Source of the DNA: FEN-1297 sp964498065
Lineage (GTDB): Bacteria > Bacteroidota > Ignavibacteria > Ignavibacteriales > Ignavibacteriaceae
Reading direction: 5' to 3'
Length of the DNA stretch: 40,496 nucleotides
Assembly (NCBI GenBank): GCA_964498065.1
Contig: CAZCFZ010000032.1
Span: 1 to 40,496, forward strand
The notes under the pieces were generated by a model. The model saw only the letters and a list, made by a program, of their open reading frames with translations, was not told the origin of the DNA and did no database searches. The position numbers and the translations under genes were made by a program. Every line of letters begins with the position of its first letter. The first letter of the stretch is position 1. Of the stretch, positions 16,382 through 24,994 are shown piece after piece.

Positions 16382-17149
16382 ATGATCGAAGATATTATTA
16401 AAATTGCAAAAGAAGCGGGAAGTATTGTTAAAAAAGGATTCGGAACAAGTTTTAACATTGAGTATAAATCAAACGAGTCGAATTTAGTAACCACAGTAGA
16501 TAAAGCCAGTGAAAAATTAATTACGGATTTTATAAAGAAAAATTTTCCTACTCACGGAATCTTAGCTGAAGAAGGCGGGGAAACTAAAAATACTTCTGAA
16601 TATGTCTGGGTTGTAGATCCGCTTGACGGCACTACAAATTTTGCACACGGGCTGCCTATTTTTTCCGTATCTATCGGGGTTCAAAAAGAAGGCAGTACAA
16701 TTGCCGGCGTTGTTTATGATGTAATGAATGACATTGTCTATTCAGCCGAAGCAGGCAAAGGATCATATGCTAACGGTCGGAAACTTAATGTAAATAAAAA
16801 TGATAAGCTGAGTCATGCGGTTCTTGTTACGGGATTTCCCTACAATATCGCCGAAAATCCGGAAAATGCTTTGGAAAAATTTACGGCATTAACTAAAGCT
16901 TCTAGAGCAGTAAGAAGATTGGGCTCTGCCGCAATAGATCTTTGCTACGTTGCCAGGGGTGTGTTTGACGGATTCTGGGAAGTATATCTGCATCCTTGGG
17001 ACATATGTGCAGGTAAATTAATAGTTGAAGAAGCCGGCGGGATGGTTACTGATTTTAACGGGAAACAAATAGATATATTTTCTAAAAAGATTTTAGCTAC
17101 GAACGGAAAAATACACGATACAATGATTGAATATTTAGAGAAATATTAA
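16382..17149 (+). CDS. suhB: Inositol-1-monophosphatase family protein (SuhB-like)
   Basis: A Mg-dependent phosphatase of the IMPase/FIG fold, 255 residues. Metal ligands: Glu63/Glu64 in LAEEGGE, the hallmark DPLDGTTNF (Asp79, Asp82, Gly83, Thr84) and the C-terminal PWDICAGKLIVEEAGG motif. The preferred start is ATG 16382 with AAGGAA ahead. An upstream in-frame ATG at 16340 would add 14 poorly conserved residues and has no ribosome site. The substrate may be inositol monophosphate or a related sugar phosphate; the sequence does not separate these. It converges with the acyl-CoA synthetase gene (22 nt between stops). Confidence 0.92.
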   Translation: MIEDIIKIAKEAGSIVKKGFGTSFNIEYKSNESNLVTTVDKASEKLITDFIKKNFPTHGILAEEGGETKNTSEYVWVVDPLDGTTNFAHGLPIFSVSIGVQKEGSTIAGVVYDVMNDIVYSAEAGKGSYANGRKLNVNKNDKLSHAVLVTGFPYNIAENPENALEKFTALTKASRAVRRLGSAAIDLCYVARGVFDGFWEVYLHPWDICAGKLIVEEAGGMVTDFNGKQIDIFSKKILATNGKIHDTMIEYLEKY

Positions 17150-17171
17150 TTACATGTAATTGTGTTGTATA

Positions 17172-18986
17172 TTACTTACTGTACATTTCCTCAATTAGAT
17201 GGCCGTATCTTTCTTCAACAAATTTTCGTCTGATTTTTAGACTTGGTGTAACTTCTCCGTTTTCAAGGCTGAACGGTTTATCAAGTAATGCAAATCTTCG
17301 AACCCTTTCGTAATTGGCAAGTTTCTTTTGTACGCCTGCCATATCTTTTTCTATAAGGTCGTAAATTTCTTTTGTCTTAATAAGTTCTTCCAGGCTGTCG
17401 TACACTATTTTATTGGAGTCCGCATATTCTTTAACTGCTTCAAAATCGGGAACAATCAGAGCGCTGAGGAACATTCTTCTATCTCCAATCAGAACAAATT
17501 GATCGATAAATTTACTTGTTAAAAATAAATTTTCAATAGGAGTAGGAGCAATATATTTACCAGCGGAAGTTTTAAATAAATGTTTTTTCCTATCCGTTAT
17601 CATTAAAAATCCTTGAGAGTCAAAAACGCCTATATCTCCTGTATGCAGCCATCCGTCTTTTATAACTTCTTCGGTTTCTTTTTTATTTTTAAAATAACCC
17701 TGCATAATATTTGGTCCCCTGGCAAGTATCTCTCCATCGCTTGCAATTTTTACTTCAACACCCGGGAATGGCTTTCCGACTGTTCCGAATTTATAATCGT
17801 CGATTTTATTAGCTGCTATTACAGGAGAGGATTCGGTTAAGCCGTAGCCTTCTACAATCAGCAGACCGATTGCTTCAAAAAATTCGCCTAAATCTCTGGA
17901 TAGAGGTGCACCGCCGGAAATAAAGAATCGAAGTTTTCCTCCTGTTCTTTCTTTTAACTTCTGAAATACCAGTTTGTCCGCAATTTTATTTTTGATTGAA
18001 AGTCCTAAAGATACTGTTCCCGTCTTTTTTTCTTTTGCGTATTCTTTCCCGATCTCAATGGCCCAATAAAATATTTTTTGTTTGGACGCAGGTTGACTTT
18101 CAACATTCTTCATTATTTTCGAGTATATCCTTTCAAAAAGCCGGGGGACTGTTGTAATTATAGTCGGTTTTGCTTCGATCATATTTTGTGCAACCGATTC
18201 TATACTTTCGGCATAATAAATTGTTCCGCCGGAAGAAAAAGCAGTATAATAGCCTGCCATTCTTTCAAAGATATGGCAAAGCGGAAGGAAAGAAAGAAAT
18301 ACGTCGTCGCTGCCTATAGGAAATGTATTCAATGCTGATGTTACATTAGATAATATATTTTTATGAGTCAGTAACACTCCTTTTGGCTCACCGGTGGTGC
18401 CGGAAGTGTAAATAATCGTGCATAAATCTGTTTCCTTAATTTTCTTAATTGAATTGCTGAGAAAATCAGGGTAGTTGGCTTTAAAAATTATTCCGGAATC
18501 TTGGATCTGCTGAAATGTATGAAGCTGCTTATTTCCTTCTATAAAATCTTTATCGTTTAGTAAAATAATGGATTTTAAATATCTGCATTTAGAAGCAATC
18601 TTTAATATTTTATTTAATTGAAATTTATTTGAAACAATTATTGCTTTTGATTCCGAATTGTTCAAAATAAATTCCACAGAATCTGCCGTAAGAGAAGGAT
18701 AAATCGGAACATCAATAGCGCCTAAGCTAAGAATAGCCATATCGGAAAAAACCCATTCCGGTCTATTCTCGGAAATAATGGCAACTTTATCGCCTGATTT
18801 TATCCCTAACGACGCAAGTCCGTTTGCAAAATTTTCAGTTTGATCTTTAAATTCCTGATAAGAAATTCCTTCGTACTTTCCTTCAACCTTTCGTACAATT
18901 AAATAATTTTTTGCCGTTTTTGCATATTCATCTGAAAGATAGACAAACATATCCGGAATAGTTTTGAAGGCTTTTAAAATTGCCAT
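17172..18986 (-). CDS. Long-chain fatty acid-CoA ligase (AMP-forming, FadD15-like)
   Basis: It activates fatty acids to acyl-CoA through an acyl-adenylate at the membrane or in the cytosol. It is 604 residues long and of the long-chain acyl-CoA synthetase type. The P-loop-like motif YTSGTTGEPKG lies at residues 193-203. The GYGLTESSPV motif follows near 380, then the hinge HTGDIG...ITDRKKHLFKTSAGKYIAP. The last motif places the enzyme with FadD15/ACSL-like ligases, where a Lys-rich linker precedes the catalytic lysine region. It stands alone, convergent with suhB. Acyl-CoA from it could feed the alpha-oxoamine synthase encoded further on, but that is only inference. Confidence 0.92.
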   Translation of the reverse strand: MAILKAFKTIPDMFVYLSDEYAKTAKNYLIVRKVEGKYEGISYQEFKDQTENFANGLASLGIKSGDKVAIISENRPEWVFSDMAILSLGAIDVPIYPSLTADSVEFILNNSESKAIIVSNKFQLNKILKIASKCRYLKSIILLNDKDFIEGNKQLHTFQQIQDSGIIFKANYPDFLSNSIKKIKETDLCTIIYTSGTTGEPKGVLLTHKNILSNVTSALNTFPIGSDDVFLSFLPLCHIFERMAGYYTAFSSGGTIYYAESIESVAQNMIEAKPTIITTVPRLFERIYSKIMKNVESQPASKQKIFYWAIEIGKEYAKEKKTGTVSLGLSIKNKIADKLVFQKLKERTGGKLRFFISGGAPLSRDLGEFFEAIGLLIVEGYGLTESSPVIAANKIDDYKFGTVGKPFPGVEVKIASDGEILARGPNIMQGYFKNKKETEEVIKDGWLHTGDIGVFDSQGFLMITDRKKHLFKTSAGKYIAPTPIENLFLTSKFIDQFVLIGDRRMFLSALIVPDFEAVKEYADSNKIVYDSLEELIKTKEIYDLIEKDMAGVQKKLANYERVRRFALLDKPFSLENGEVTPSLKIRRKFVEERYGHLIEEMYSK

Positions 18987-19347
18987 TTATTGCTCCAAAG
19001 AATTACAATTGTGAAAATAACTTTGATGTTTTAGAAAAACAAGAAAATTAAGTTTAGATGAAATCTAAATATTAAATCCATCCGGAGTAAAAATTATTAA
19101 CGATAATTCATTTGCATACTTTTATAAATCATGACTAAACAAAATACTTATAGCCGTCAAATGATTTTTAATACGGGTTTTGCTATAGATTGAACAAGAT
19201 TATAATATAATAATGTAAATTTGTTTAAATTGATTATATATCCTAAAAGATGTAATTTTTAAATAAGTTTATGAATTATTGTTAGAACCTGCCGGTCGAA
19301 AGGTCTAACTTTTAAACATACCGAAAAAAAATTAAAAAGGATTTTAA
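18987..19347. other. Divergent intergenic region between the acyl-CoA ligase gene and sucC (361 bp)
   Basis: No gene is seen. A perfect TATAAT (19201-19206) lies 16 nt downstream of TTTGCT (19179-19184) and may be the sucC promoter, giving a leader of roughly 135 nt. The leader ends in a hairpin (listed separately) and the AAAAAGG ribosome site. The rest is AT-rich (about three quarters A+T by eye) without repeats. Confidence 0.4.
19281..19309 (+). promoter_or_regulatory. Hairpin in the sucC leader
   Basis: GTTAGAACC (19281-19289) pairs with GGTCTAAC (19302-19309) with one bulged A, enclosing the loop TGCCGGTCGAAA. It is GC-richer than its surroundings and lies 38 nt before the sucC start. 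A short T-run (CTTTTAAAC) follows, so it may act as a weak attenuator or a 5' stabiliser. No known riboswitch class fits. Confidence 0.35.
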
Positions 19348-20514
19348 ATGAAAATTCACGAATATCAGGCAAAGGAAATTTTAAGAAAATTTAATGTTTC
19401 TGTTCCTAATGGAAAAGTTGCTTTCTCTTCTGAAGAAGCCGTACAAGTAGCTCAAAATGAAATTGGCGGGGAATTATGGGTAGTTAAAGCTCAAATACAT
19501 GCCGGGGGCAGAGGTAAAGGAGGCGGTGTTAAAGTAGCAAAAAGTTTGGATGAAGTAAGAGATTTATCCAATCAAATGCTCGGGATGAATCTTGTAACTC
19601 ACCAAACGGGACCGGAAGGGAAAATTGTAAAACGTCTTCTTATAGAACAGGGTGTAAATATAGAAAAAGAATTTTATGTAGGTATTACTTTGGATAGAGC
19701 AATATCCAAAAATGTAGTGATGGTTTCCACAGAAGGCGGTGTTGAAATTGAAAAAGTTGCGGCAGAATCGCCTGAAAAAATTGTTAAAGAAACAGTTGAA
19801 CCTGAATTGGGGCTTCAGCAATATCAAGCAAGAAAGTTAGCCTTTGGATTAGGTCTTGAAGGGACACAGCATAAAAATGCCGTTAAATTTTTAATCGGTT
19901 TATATAACGCTTATGTAAAAAGCGACTGCTCTTTGGCGGAAATAAATCCTTTGGTTTTAACTAAAGAAGGTAATGTTATCGCGCTTGATGCTAAAATGAA
20001 TTTTGACGATAACGCACTTTATCGTCATCAGGATATTGTTGCATACCGTGATCTTGCTGAAGAAGCTCCGCTTGAAATTGAAGCATCCAAATACAATTTG
20101 AATTATATAAAACTCGACGGCAATGTCGGATGCATGGTTAACGGCGCAGGGCTGGCAATGGCAACAATGGATATTATTAAGCTTGCCGGCGGTGAACCTG
20201 CAAACTTTTTGGACGTTGGCGGTGCTGCAAATAAAGATACCGTTTCCAACGGGTTTAAAATTATTCTTTCCGATCCTAATGTAAAAGCTATTTTAATTAA
20301 CATCTTCGGCGGAATTGTAAGGTGTGATCGTGTAGCTCAAGGTGTTATAGATGCAACTAAGGAAATAAATGTAAATATTCCGATAGTTGTTCGCTTGGAA
20401 GGAACGAATGCTACGGAAGCAGGCGTGCTTTTACAAGAATCGGGTTTAAATTTTGAAGTTGCTACCAGCCTTAAGGATGCTGCTGAAAAAGTTACCGCAG
20501 TTTTGAAAAATTAA
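19348..20514 (+). CDS. sucC: Succinyl-CoA ligase, beta subunit
   Basis: The beta subunit of the TCA-cycle enzyme that interconverts succinyl-CoA and succinate with formation of a nucleoside triphosphate. The 388-residue length is exact for the family. The ATP-grasp domain starts with MKIHEYQAKEIL and contains the GGRGKGGGVK loop (53-62). The C-terminal CoA-ligase domain has GGEPANFLDVGGAA and NIFGGIVRCD. The alpha subunit gene sucD does not follow; a terminator closes the unit after sucC, so sucD must lie elsewhere. AAAAAGG precedes the ATG. Confidence 0.97.
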   Translation: MKIHEYQAKEILRKFNVSVPNGKVAFSSEEAVQVAQNEIGGELWVVKAQIHAGGRGKGGGVKVAKSLDEVRDLSNQMLGMNLVTHQTGPEGKIVKRLLIEQGVNIEKEFYVGITLDRAISKNVVMVSTEGGVEIEKVAAESPEKIVKETVEPELGLQQYQARKLAFGLGLEGTQHKNAVKFLIGLYNAYVKSDCSLAEINPLVLTKEGNVIALDAKMNFDDNALYRHQDIVAYRDLAEEAPLEIEASKYNLNYIKLDGNVGCMVNGAGLAMATMDIIKLAGGEPANFLDVGGAANKDTVSNGFKIILSDPNVKAILINIFGGIVRCDRVAQGVIDATKEINVNIPIVVRLEGTNATEAGVLLQESGLNFEVATSLKDAAEKVTAVLKN

Positions 20515-20543
20515 ACTATATGAACAATTTTAAGCATTTAATT

Positions 20544-20573
20544 AACCCTGTGTAAATATCACAGGGTTTTTTA
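20544..20573 (+). terminator. Intrinsic terminator of sucC
   Basis: AACCCTGTG (20544-20552) and CACAGGGTT (20560-20568) form a perfect 9-bp stem with a 7-nt loop, followed by TTTTTT. It lies about 30 nt after the sucC stop. Confidence 0.92.
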
Positions 20574-20604
20574 TAAAATAAATTTTTTGAAGTTATATTA
20601 TTAA

Positions 20605-20636
20605 ATAAAATTGAGTTAAAATCAACTTGATTTTAT
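20605..20636 (+). promoter_or_regulatory. AT-rich inverted repeat before the TPR gene
   Basis: ATAAAATTGAGTT (20605-20617) and AACTTGATTTTAT (20624-20636) can pair over all 13 positions in RNA (two as G-U), with a 6-nt loop. It lies 53 nt before the TPR start codon. It could be an operator or a leader hairpin. It is not followed by a T-tract, so it is not a standard terminator. Confidence 0.35.
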
Positions 20637-20689
20637 AGAATAATAGTAATACATTTTTTCGCAAACTTTACAACCCTTGGGAGATTTGA

Positions 20690-22108
20690 ATGTCTTTTTT
20701 AGATTCTGAATATAACGGTGAAGAGTATTTTTTCGATCAGCAAAAAAACCTTGATGAGGAAATTAAAAAATGTAAGGAATCGATCGAATCTTCAGGTGTT
20801 TATGAGTGTACGGAATCTATTGAAGATATTATCCAGGAATGTATTGATAACGATAAATTCGACGACGGCTTTTACTTTATTAATATTCTTCTAGAGACAT
20901 TTCCTTATAACTCGGAATACTGGCTTAAAAAAGGCATCCTTCTAAATTCGGTAGGCAGCTATGAAGAAGCAATCCGGTGTTTTAACAAATCTTTATCTTT
21001 GAATCCCGGTGACTCGGAAACATTGATTGACAAGGCGACTGCCGAAGAAAATATCGGTCTTTTGGATGAAGCAAGGGAATCGCTGGAATCCGTAATATTA
21101 ATTGATCCGAATAATGAAGATGCTATGTACAGTTTGGGATTGCTGCATCAGAGGCAGAAGGAATATAAAAAAGCAATCGGCTTTTTAAAGAAAGCTGTAG
21201 CGATAGATAGTGAGTTTTCCGAAGCTTATTACGAAATAGGTTATTGTTACGAAAATTTAAATGACTTTACCAATGCAGTAGATGCATATGATAAGTTTTT
21301 GGATTTTGAACCTTATAATGCGAACGGCTGGTACAACCGCGGAATCGTACTTGTTAAAATGAACAGGTTTGAAAAGGCTATTGAAAGTTATGATCTGGCA
21401 TTAGCAATAAAAGAAGATTTCGCCAGCGCCTGGTTTAATAAAGGCAATGCCCTTGCCGATTTAGGCAGGTTCCAAGGTGCAATTGAGTGTTTTAAAAGAT
21501 CACTGGAAATAGACAGATTTGATGAAGCTTCTTCATATAATATCGGAAATATTTATGAAGAACTCGGCGATTTACCGAACGCAATTAGGTATTATTCCGA
21601 AGCAATTAAAATTAACGACCAATATTATGAGGCATACCTGGCGCGAGGTTTCTGTTATGATTCATCGGGAAAATTTCATCTCGCTTTAAAAGATTTTAAC
21701 AAAGCAATTTCTTTATCTCAGGATAATGCGGATGCCTGGTACGCTAAAGCTGACCTGGAATATTCGCTTGGTAAATTACAGGAAGCCGTAAAAAGTTATC
21801 AGTCTGCATTAAACATTGAACCGGATAACTATGAGATCTGGAATAATATGGCGGAAACTCTAATGGAAATGGGTAATTGGCTCGATGCCATGAATGCATA
21901 TGATGAGTGCATAAGAATAAATCCGTCCGATGCCGGATCATATTACGGAAAAGCAAAAATTAATTTTATTCTCAGCAGAACTAAAGAAGCGGTTGTTTGT
22001 TTAAAATCGGCTTTTTCTATTGATCCTACAATTAGTGTGGAATTTGCAAAAGAATATCCGGAAATAAAATCCTCTAAACTCTTCAAAAAATTACTTGGAG
22101 AAATTTAA
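20690..22108 (+). CDS. Tetratricopeptide repeat protein
   Basis: A 472-residue soluble protein. After an acidic N-terminal 75 residues it consists of about eleven TPR units of 34 residues, seen as repeated patterns such as SYEEAIRCFNKSLSLNPGD, RFEKAIESYDLALAIKEDF and KLQEAVKSYQSALNIEPDN. There is no signal peptide or membrane helix, so it is cytoplasmic. TPR superhelices bind partner proteins; the partner is unknown. GGGAG precedes the ATG by 6 nt. The next gene, aroE, follows 80 nt later on the same strand. Similar TPR proteins are frequent in Ignavibacteria and Bacteroidota. Confidence 0.88.
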   Translation: MSFLDSEYNGEEYFFDQQKNLDEEIKKCKESIESSGVYECTESIEDIIQECIDNDKFDDGFYFINILLETFPYNSEYWLKKGILLNSVGSYEEAIRCFNKSLSLNPGDSETLIDKATAEENIGLLDEARESLESVILIDPNNEDAMYSLGLLHQRQKEYKKAIGFLKKAVAIDSEFSEAYYEIGYCYENLNDFTNAVDAYDKFLDFEPYNANGWYNRGIVLVKMNRFEKAIESYDLALAIKEDFASAWFNKGNALADLGRFQGAIECFKRSLEIDRFDEASSYNIGNIYEELGDLPNAIRYYSEAIKINDQYYEAYLARGFCYDSSGKFHLALKDFNKAISLSQDNADAWYAKADLEYSLGKLQEAVKSYQSALNIEPDNYEIWNNMAETLMEMGNWLDAMNAYDECIRINPSDAGSYYGKAKINFILSRTKEAVVCLKSAFSIDPTISVEFAKEYPEIKSSKLFKKLLGEI

Positions 22109-22188
22109 TTTTTAAATGATGATATTGTATTTATAGTTATCATCGCGCTGAATGGCATTTCGCTTCTTAAAAAAGATGAATATTAAAC

Positions 22189-23064
22189 ATGGGAAAAGAT
22201 TCATATCATTTAAATACTAAACTATTAGGTTTAATAGGTCACCCGATAAAACATACCTATTCGCCTTTTATTCATAATGTAACTTTTGAATTGAAAAAAC
22301 TGGATTATATTTATCTTCCTTTTGATATTCCTCCTTCTACATTAAAAACTGCTGTAAAAGGTATGGTTGCTTTGGGAATAAAGGGATTTAATGTGACGAT
22401 TCCTCATAAGGAAAATATTCTGCAGCTTATGCATAATGTCTCGGAAGAAGCCTCCATAGTAGGTGCTATAAATACGGTAGTAAATGATCTGGGAAAACTA
22501 AGCGGTTTTAATACCGATGTACATGGAGTTTATGAAACTCTTTTACCTTATAAAGATGAAATAACCGGGAATGAAATGTGCGTAGTAGGCGCCGGGGGAG
22601 CGGCAAGAGCTGTTATTTATACTCTGATCCGGTATTTTAAACCAAATATAATTTTTCTTATAAACAGAACGGAACAAAAAGCGGAATCGTTAAAAAATTA
22701 TTTTATTGAAAAAATGAAATTCGATAATTTTAAGACAAGAGAACTTTTTCCTCCTGATCTTGTTGATGTTTTTCAGAATTCTAAATTAATTATAAATGCT
22801 ACATCGGTCGGTATGTTTCCGGATTCGGATGATATAATTACAAACCTTGAAAGTTCATTTAATAAAGATCAAATAGTTTTGGATTTGGTGTACAACCCGC
22901 CTCAGACACAATTGCTGAAACTTGCTGCATCAAAGGGAGCAACAATATTGGACGGAATAAAAATGCTTGTTTACCAAGCGGCCAAATCTTTTGAACTATG
23001 GACAGGCGAGCAGATGCCTGTCGAGCAGCTTCATAAATCTTTGCAGTTGTTTATAAAAAATTAA
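22189..23064 (+). CDS. aroE: Shikimate dehydrogenase
   Basis: NADP-dependent reduction of 3-dehydroshikimate to shikimate in aromatic amino-acid synthesis. The 291-residue protein starts with the typical GLIGHPIKHTYSPFIHN. The catalytic Lys74 is in NVTIPHKEN and the paired Asp in GFNTDVHG. The nucleotide-binding GAGGAARAVIY motif follows, then NATSVGMFP and the C-terminal DGIKMLVYQAAKSFELWTG. All are expected for AroE. The ribosome site before the chosen ATG is weak. It converges with the aminotransferase gene with 40 nt between the stops. Confidence 0.95.
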   Translation: MGKDSYHLNTKLLGLIGHPIKHTYSPFIHNVTFELKKLDYIYLPFDIPPSTLKTAVKGMVALGIKGFNVTIPHKENILQLMHNVSEEASIVGAINTVVNDLGKLSGFNTDVHGVYETLLPYKDEITGNEMCVVGAGGAARAVIYTLIRYFKPNIIFLINRTEQKAESLKNYFIEKMKFDNFKTRELFPPDLVDVFQNSKLIINATSVGMFPDSDDIITNLESSFNKDQIVLDLVYNPPQTQLLKLAASKGATILDGIKMLVYQAAKSFELWTGEQMPVEQLHKSLQLFIKN

Positions 23065-23104
23065 AAAAATTTAAAAGAATTCCGACATTAAAATTTTACA
23101 AATC

Positions 23105-24298
23105 CTACTTCAATTTATGAAGAGCATTTGTAATTCTTTCCACTCCGTCTCTTAATTCTTCCAATGAACATGCATAGGACATCCTTACGCAATTATCATT
23201 ACCGAATGCTATGCCGGGAACAAGTCCCACATTTTGTTCCGTTAATAAATAATTACAAAATGAAGAAGAATCTTTAATATCGTAACCGTTCATATGTTTG
23301 CCGTAGTAGCTGCTCACATTATAAAAAACATAAAAAGCTCCTTTGGGCAGCGGACATTTAATTCCTTCAATTTTATTTAATGCATCGTAAATATAATCCC
23401 GTCTTATTTTAAATTTTTTAACCATATCCTCTATTTCATTTGACTCTTCCGTTAAGGCTGCTAAAGTTGCAGCTTGCGAAATAGAAGATGCATTTGAAGT
23501 TGAATGGCTTTGAAGATTTCTGGCAAGCTTTATTATTTCGGCGTTTCCGCCCGCGTAACCGACCCGCCATCCGGTCATTGCATAGGCTTTGCTTACACCG
23601 TTAACGGTAATTGTTTTATCTTTAAGATAGTCAATACTTCCTATGCTAAAATGTTTTTCATCGTCGAAGACTATTTTTTCATAAATCTCATCGGAGATAA
23701 TAAAAATATTTTTCTCTTTTAAAACTTCTGCAAGCGCCTTAATTTCATCTTCACTATATACCGAACCGGTAGGATTAGAAGGCGTATTGAATAAAAATAC
23801 TTTTGTTTTGGAAGTGATTGAATTTTTAAGCTGTCCCGGGGTAATCTTATAGTTCTGTTCTACTCCGGCATTAATAATTACGGATTTCGCTTGAGCCAGC
23901 TTTACCATTTGGGGATAGCTCACCCAGTACGGCGCTTGAAAAATTACTTCGTCGCCCGGATTACAAATTGACATCAATAAATTATAAAGTGAATGTTTGG
24001 CACCGTCGGATACTAAAATATTCTGTGGTTTAAATTCCAGATTATTATCTATTGAAAATTTTTCTATAATTGCATTTATTAATGGGGGATATCCTTCATT
24101 AGGTGTATACTTTGTAAAATTATTATTTATTGCTTTTATAGCAGCTTGCTTAATAAATTCCGGGGTAGGAAAATCAGGTTCTCCGGCACTAAAGCTTAAA
24201 ACATTTTTTCCTTCGGCTTTTAATTTCTTAACTAAGGAAGAAATTGCCATTGTTTTACTTTCTTCAATCGATGATATAATTTCCGAATATTTATTCAA
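23105..24298 (-). CDS. aspC: Pyridoxal-phosphate aspartate aminotransferase (class I, Igamma-type)
   Basis: It transfers the amino group between aspartate and 2-oxoglutarate; the subgroup may also use prephenate or aromatic substrates. The protein is 397 residues. PLP-site residues: Asn175 (NTPSNPTG), Asp203 and Tyr206 (SDEIYE), the Schiff-base Lys237 (NGVSKAYAMTGWRVGY) and Arg245. The N-terminal SAGEPDFPTP motif binds substrate. The start is TTG at 24298 with AGAGAGG 7 nt ahead. The next Met (residue 17) would remove a helix present in homologues. Some homologues feed the arogenate route, in line with aroE next door; this is inference. Confidence 0.9.
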   Translation of the reverse strand: MNKYSEIISSIEESKTMAISSLVKKLKAEGKNVLSFSAGEPDFPTPEFIKQAAIKAINNNFTKYTPNEGYPPLINAIIEKFSIDNNLEFKPQNILVSDGAKHSLYNLLMSICNPGDEVIFQAPYWVSYPQMVKLAQAKSVIINAGVEQNYKITPGQLKNSITSKTKVFLFNTPSNPTGSVYSEDEIKALAEVLKEKNIFIISDEIYEKIVFDDEKHFSIGSIDYLKDKTITVNGVSKAYAMTGWRVGYAGGNAEIIKLARNLQSHSTSNASSISQAATLAALTEESNEIEDMVKKFKIRRDYIYDALNKIEGIKCPLPKGAFYVFYNVSSYYGKHMNGYDIKDSSSFCNYLLTEQNVGLVPGIAFGNDNCVRMSYACSLEELRDGVERITNALHKLK

Positions 24299-24445
24299 TT
24301 GATAGCCTCTCTTTATTTATATTTATAATTTAGATTTTCTTATCCGGGTCGTCATAGTTGTAAGAAAAAAATCTGTAATAAATGTCTTTTATCCGTTTAG
24401 ATTTGATTTTGGAAAGCTTGCCGCATTAACGGAAGTAAAAAATCC

Positions 24446-24545
24446 NNNNNNNNNNNNNNNNNNNNNNNNNNNNNNNNNNNNNNNNNNNNNNNNNNNNNNN
24501 NNNNNNNNNNNNNNNNNNNNNNNNNNNNNNNNNNNNNNNNNNNNN
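24446..24545. other. Assembly gap (100 N)
   Basis: Exactly 100 undetermined bases, the conventional placeholder for a scaffold join of unknown length. It interrupts coaD. The 147 nt between the gap and the aminotransferase start show no recognisable CoaD C-terminus in any frame. More than 100 bases are therefore missing, or the join is wrong. Confidence 0.97.
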
Positions 24546-24818
24546 TGCTCTAAGTCCTCTTATGATTCCTACGGCTCCGACCTGCTTGGCATGATCGACT
24601 ACAAGTCCGTCGAAAGAATCGACATCAATATTATTAAAATTCTTAACGCTTTCCTTAATCATTTTAACACGTTCATCCACGGAGAATAACGGGGATTTTG
24701 AAGGATTAATTGCAACTGTTACCACAACTCCGTCAAATAATTCTCTGGCTCTTCTTATTATATCGATATGGCCGTTTGTTATAGGATCAAAGGTTCCCGG
24801 GTAAAGTACCTTTCTCAT
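24546..24818 (-). CDS. coaD: Phosphopantetheine adenylyltransferase (truncated by assembly gap)
   Basis: It transfers AMP from ATP to 4'-phosphopantetheine, the penultimate step of CoA synthesis. Only the first 91 residues are visible. They are unmistakable: MRKVLYPGTFDPITNGHIDII (nucleotidyltransferase TNGH motif, His17), then NPSKSPLFSVDERV and IIRGLRA. About 70 residues, including the SSS/R motif, are lost in the run of N. The start at 24818 matches the family; an upstream ATG (24845) would add nine residues lacking in homologues. AGAAAGAG lies ahead of the start. Confidence 0.93.
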
Positions 24819-24994
24819 GCTTCTCTTTCTAAGATGTTGATTCAAATTTATTAATTAAAAGTAAGGAAAAAACTTTTTTAAGTCAGATTTTTTAAAATAA
24901 TATTTTTAATTGCGACTAATATCTCTTTTAGTTAAGTTTTAACAGATACTTCAATTTAAATTCTGTTAAAAGTTTTTATTTTATAGGGGATACT

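Noticed and set aside
16162..16494. Minus-strand frame of 110 codons with a hydrophobic stretch
   Set aside because: It is antisense to the start of suhB and crosses the repeat element B; no ribosome site and no family resemblance.
19281..19309. tRNA-like fragment before sucC
   Set aside because: The hairpin has a loop containing GGTCGAAA, but no acceptor stem, anticodon arm or CCA context can be built around it.
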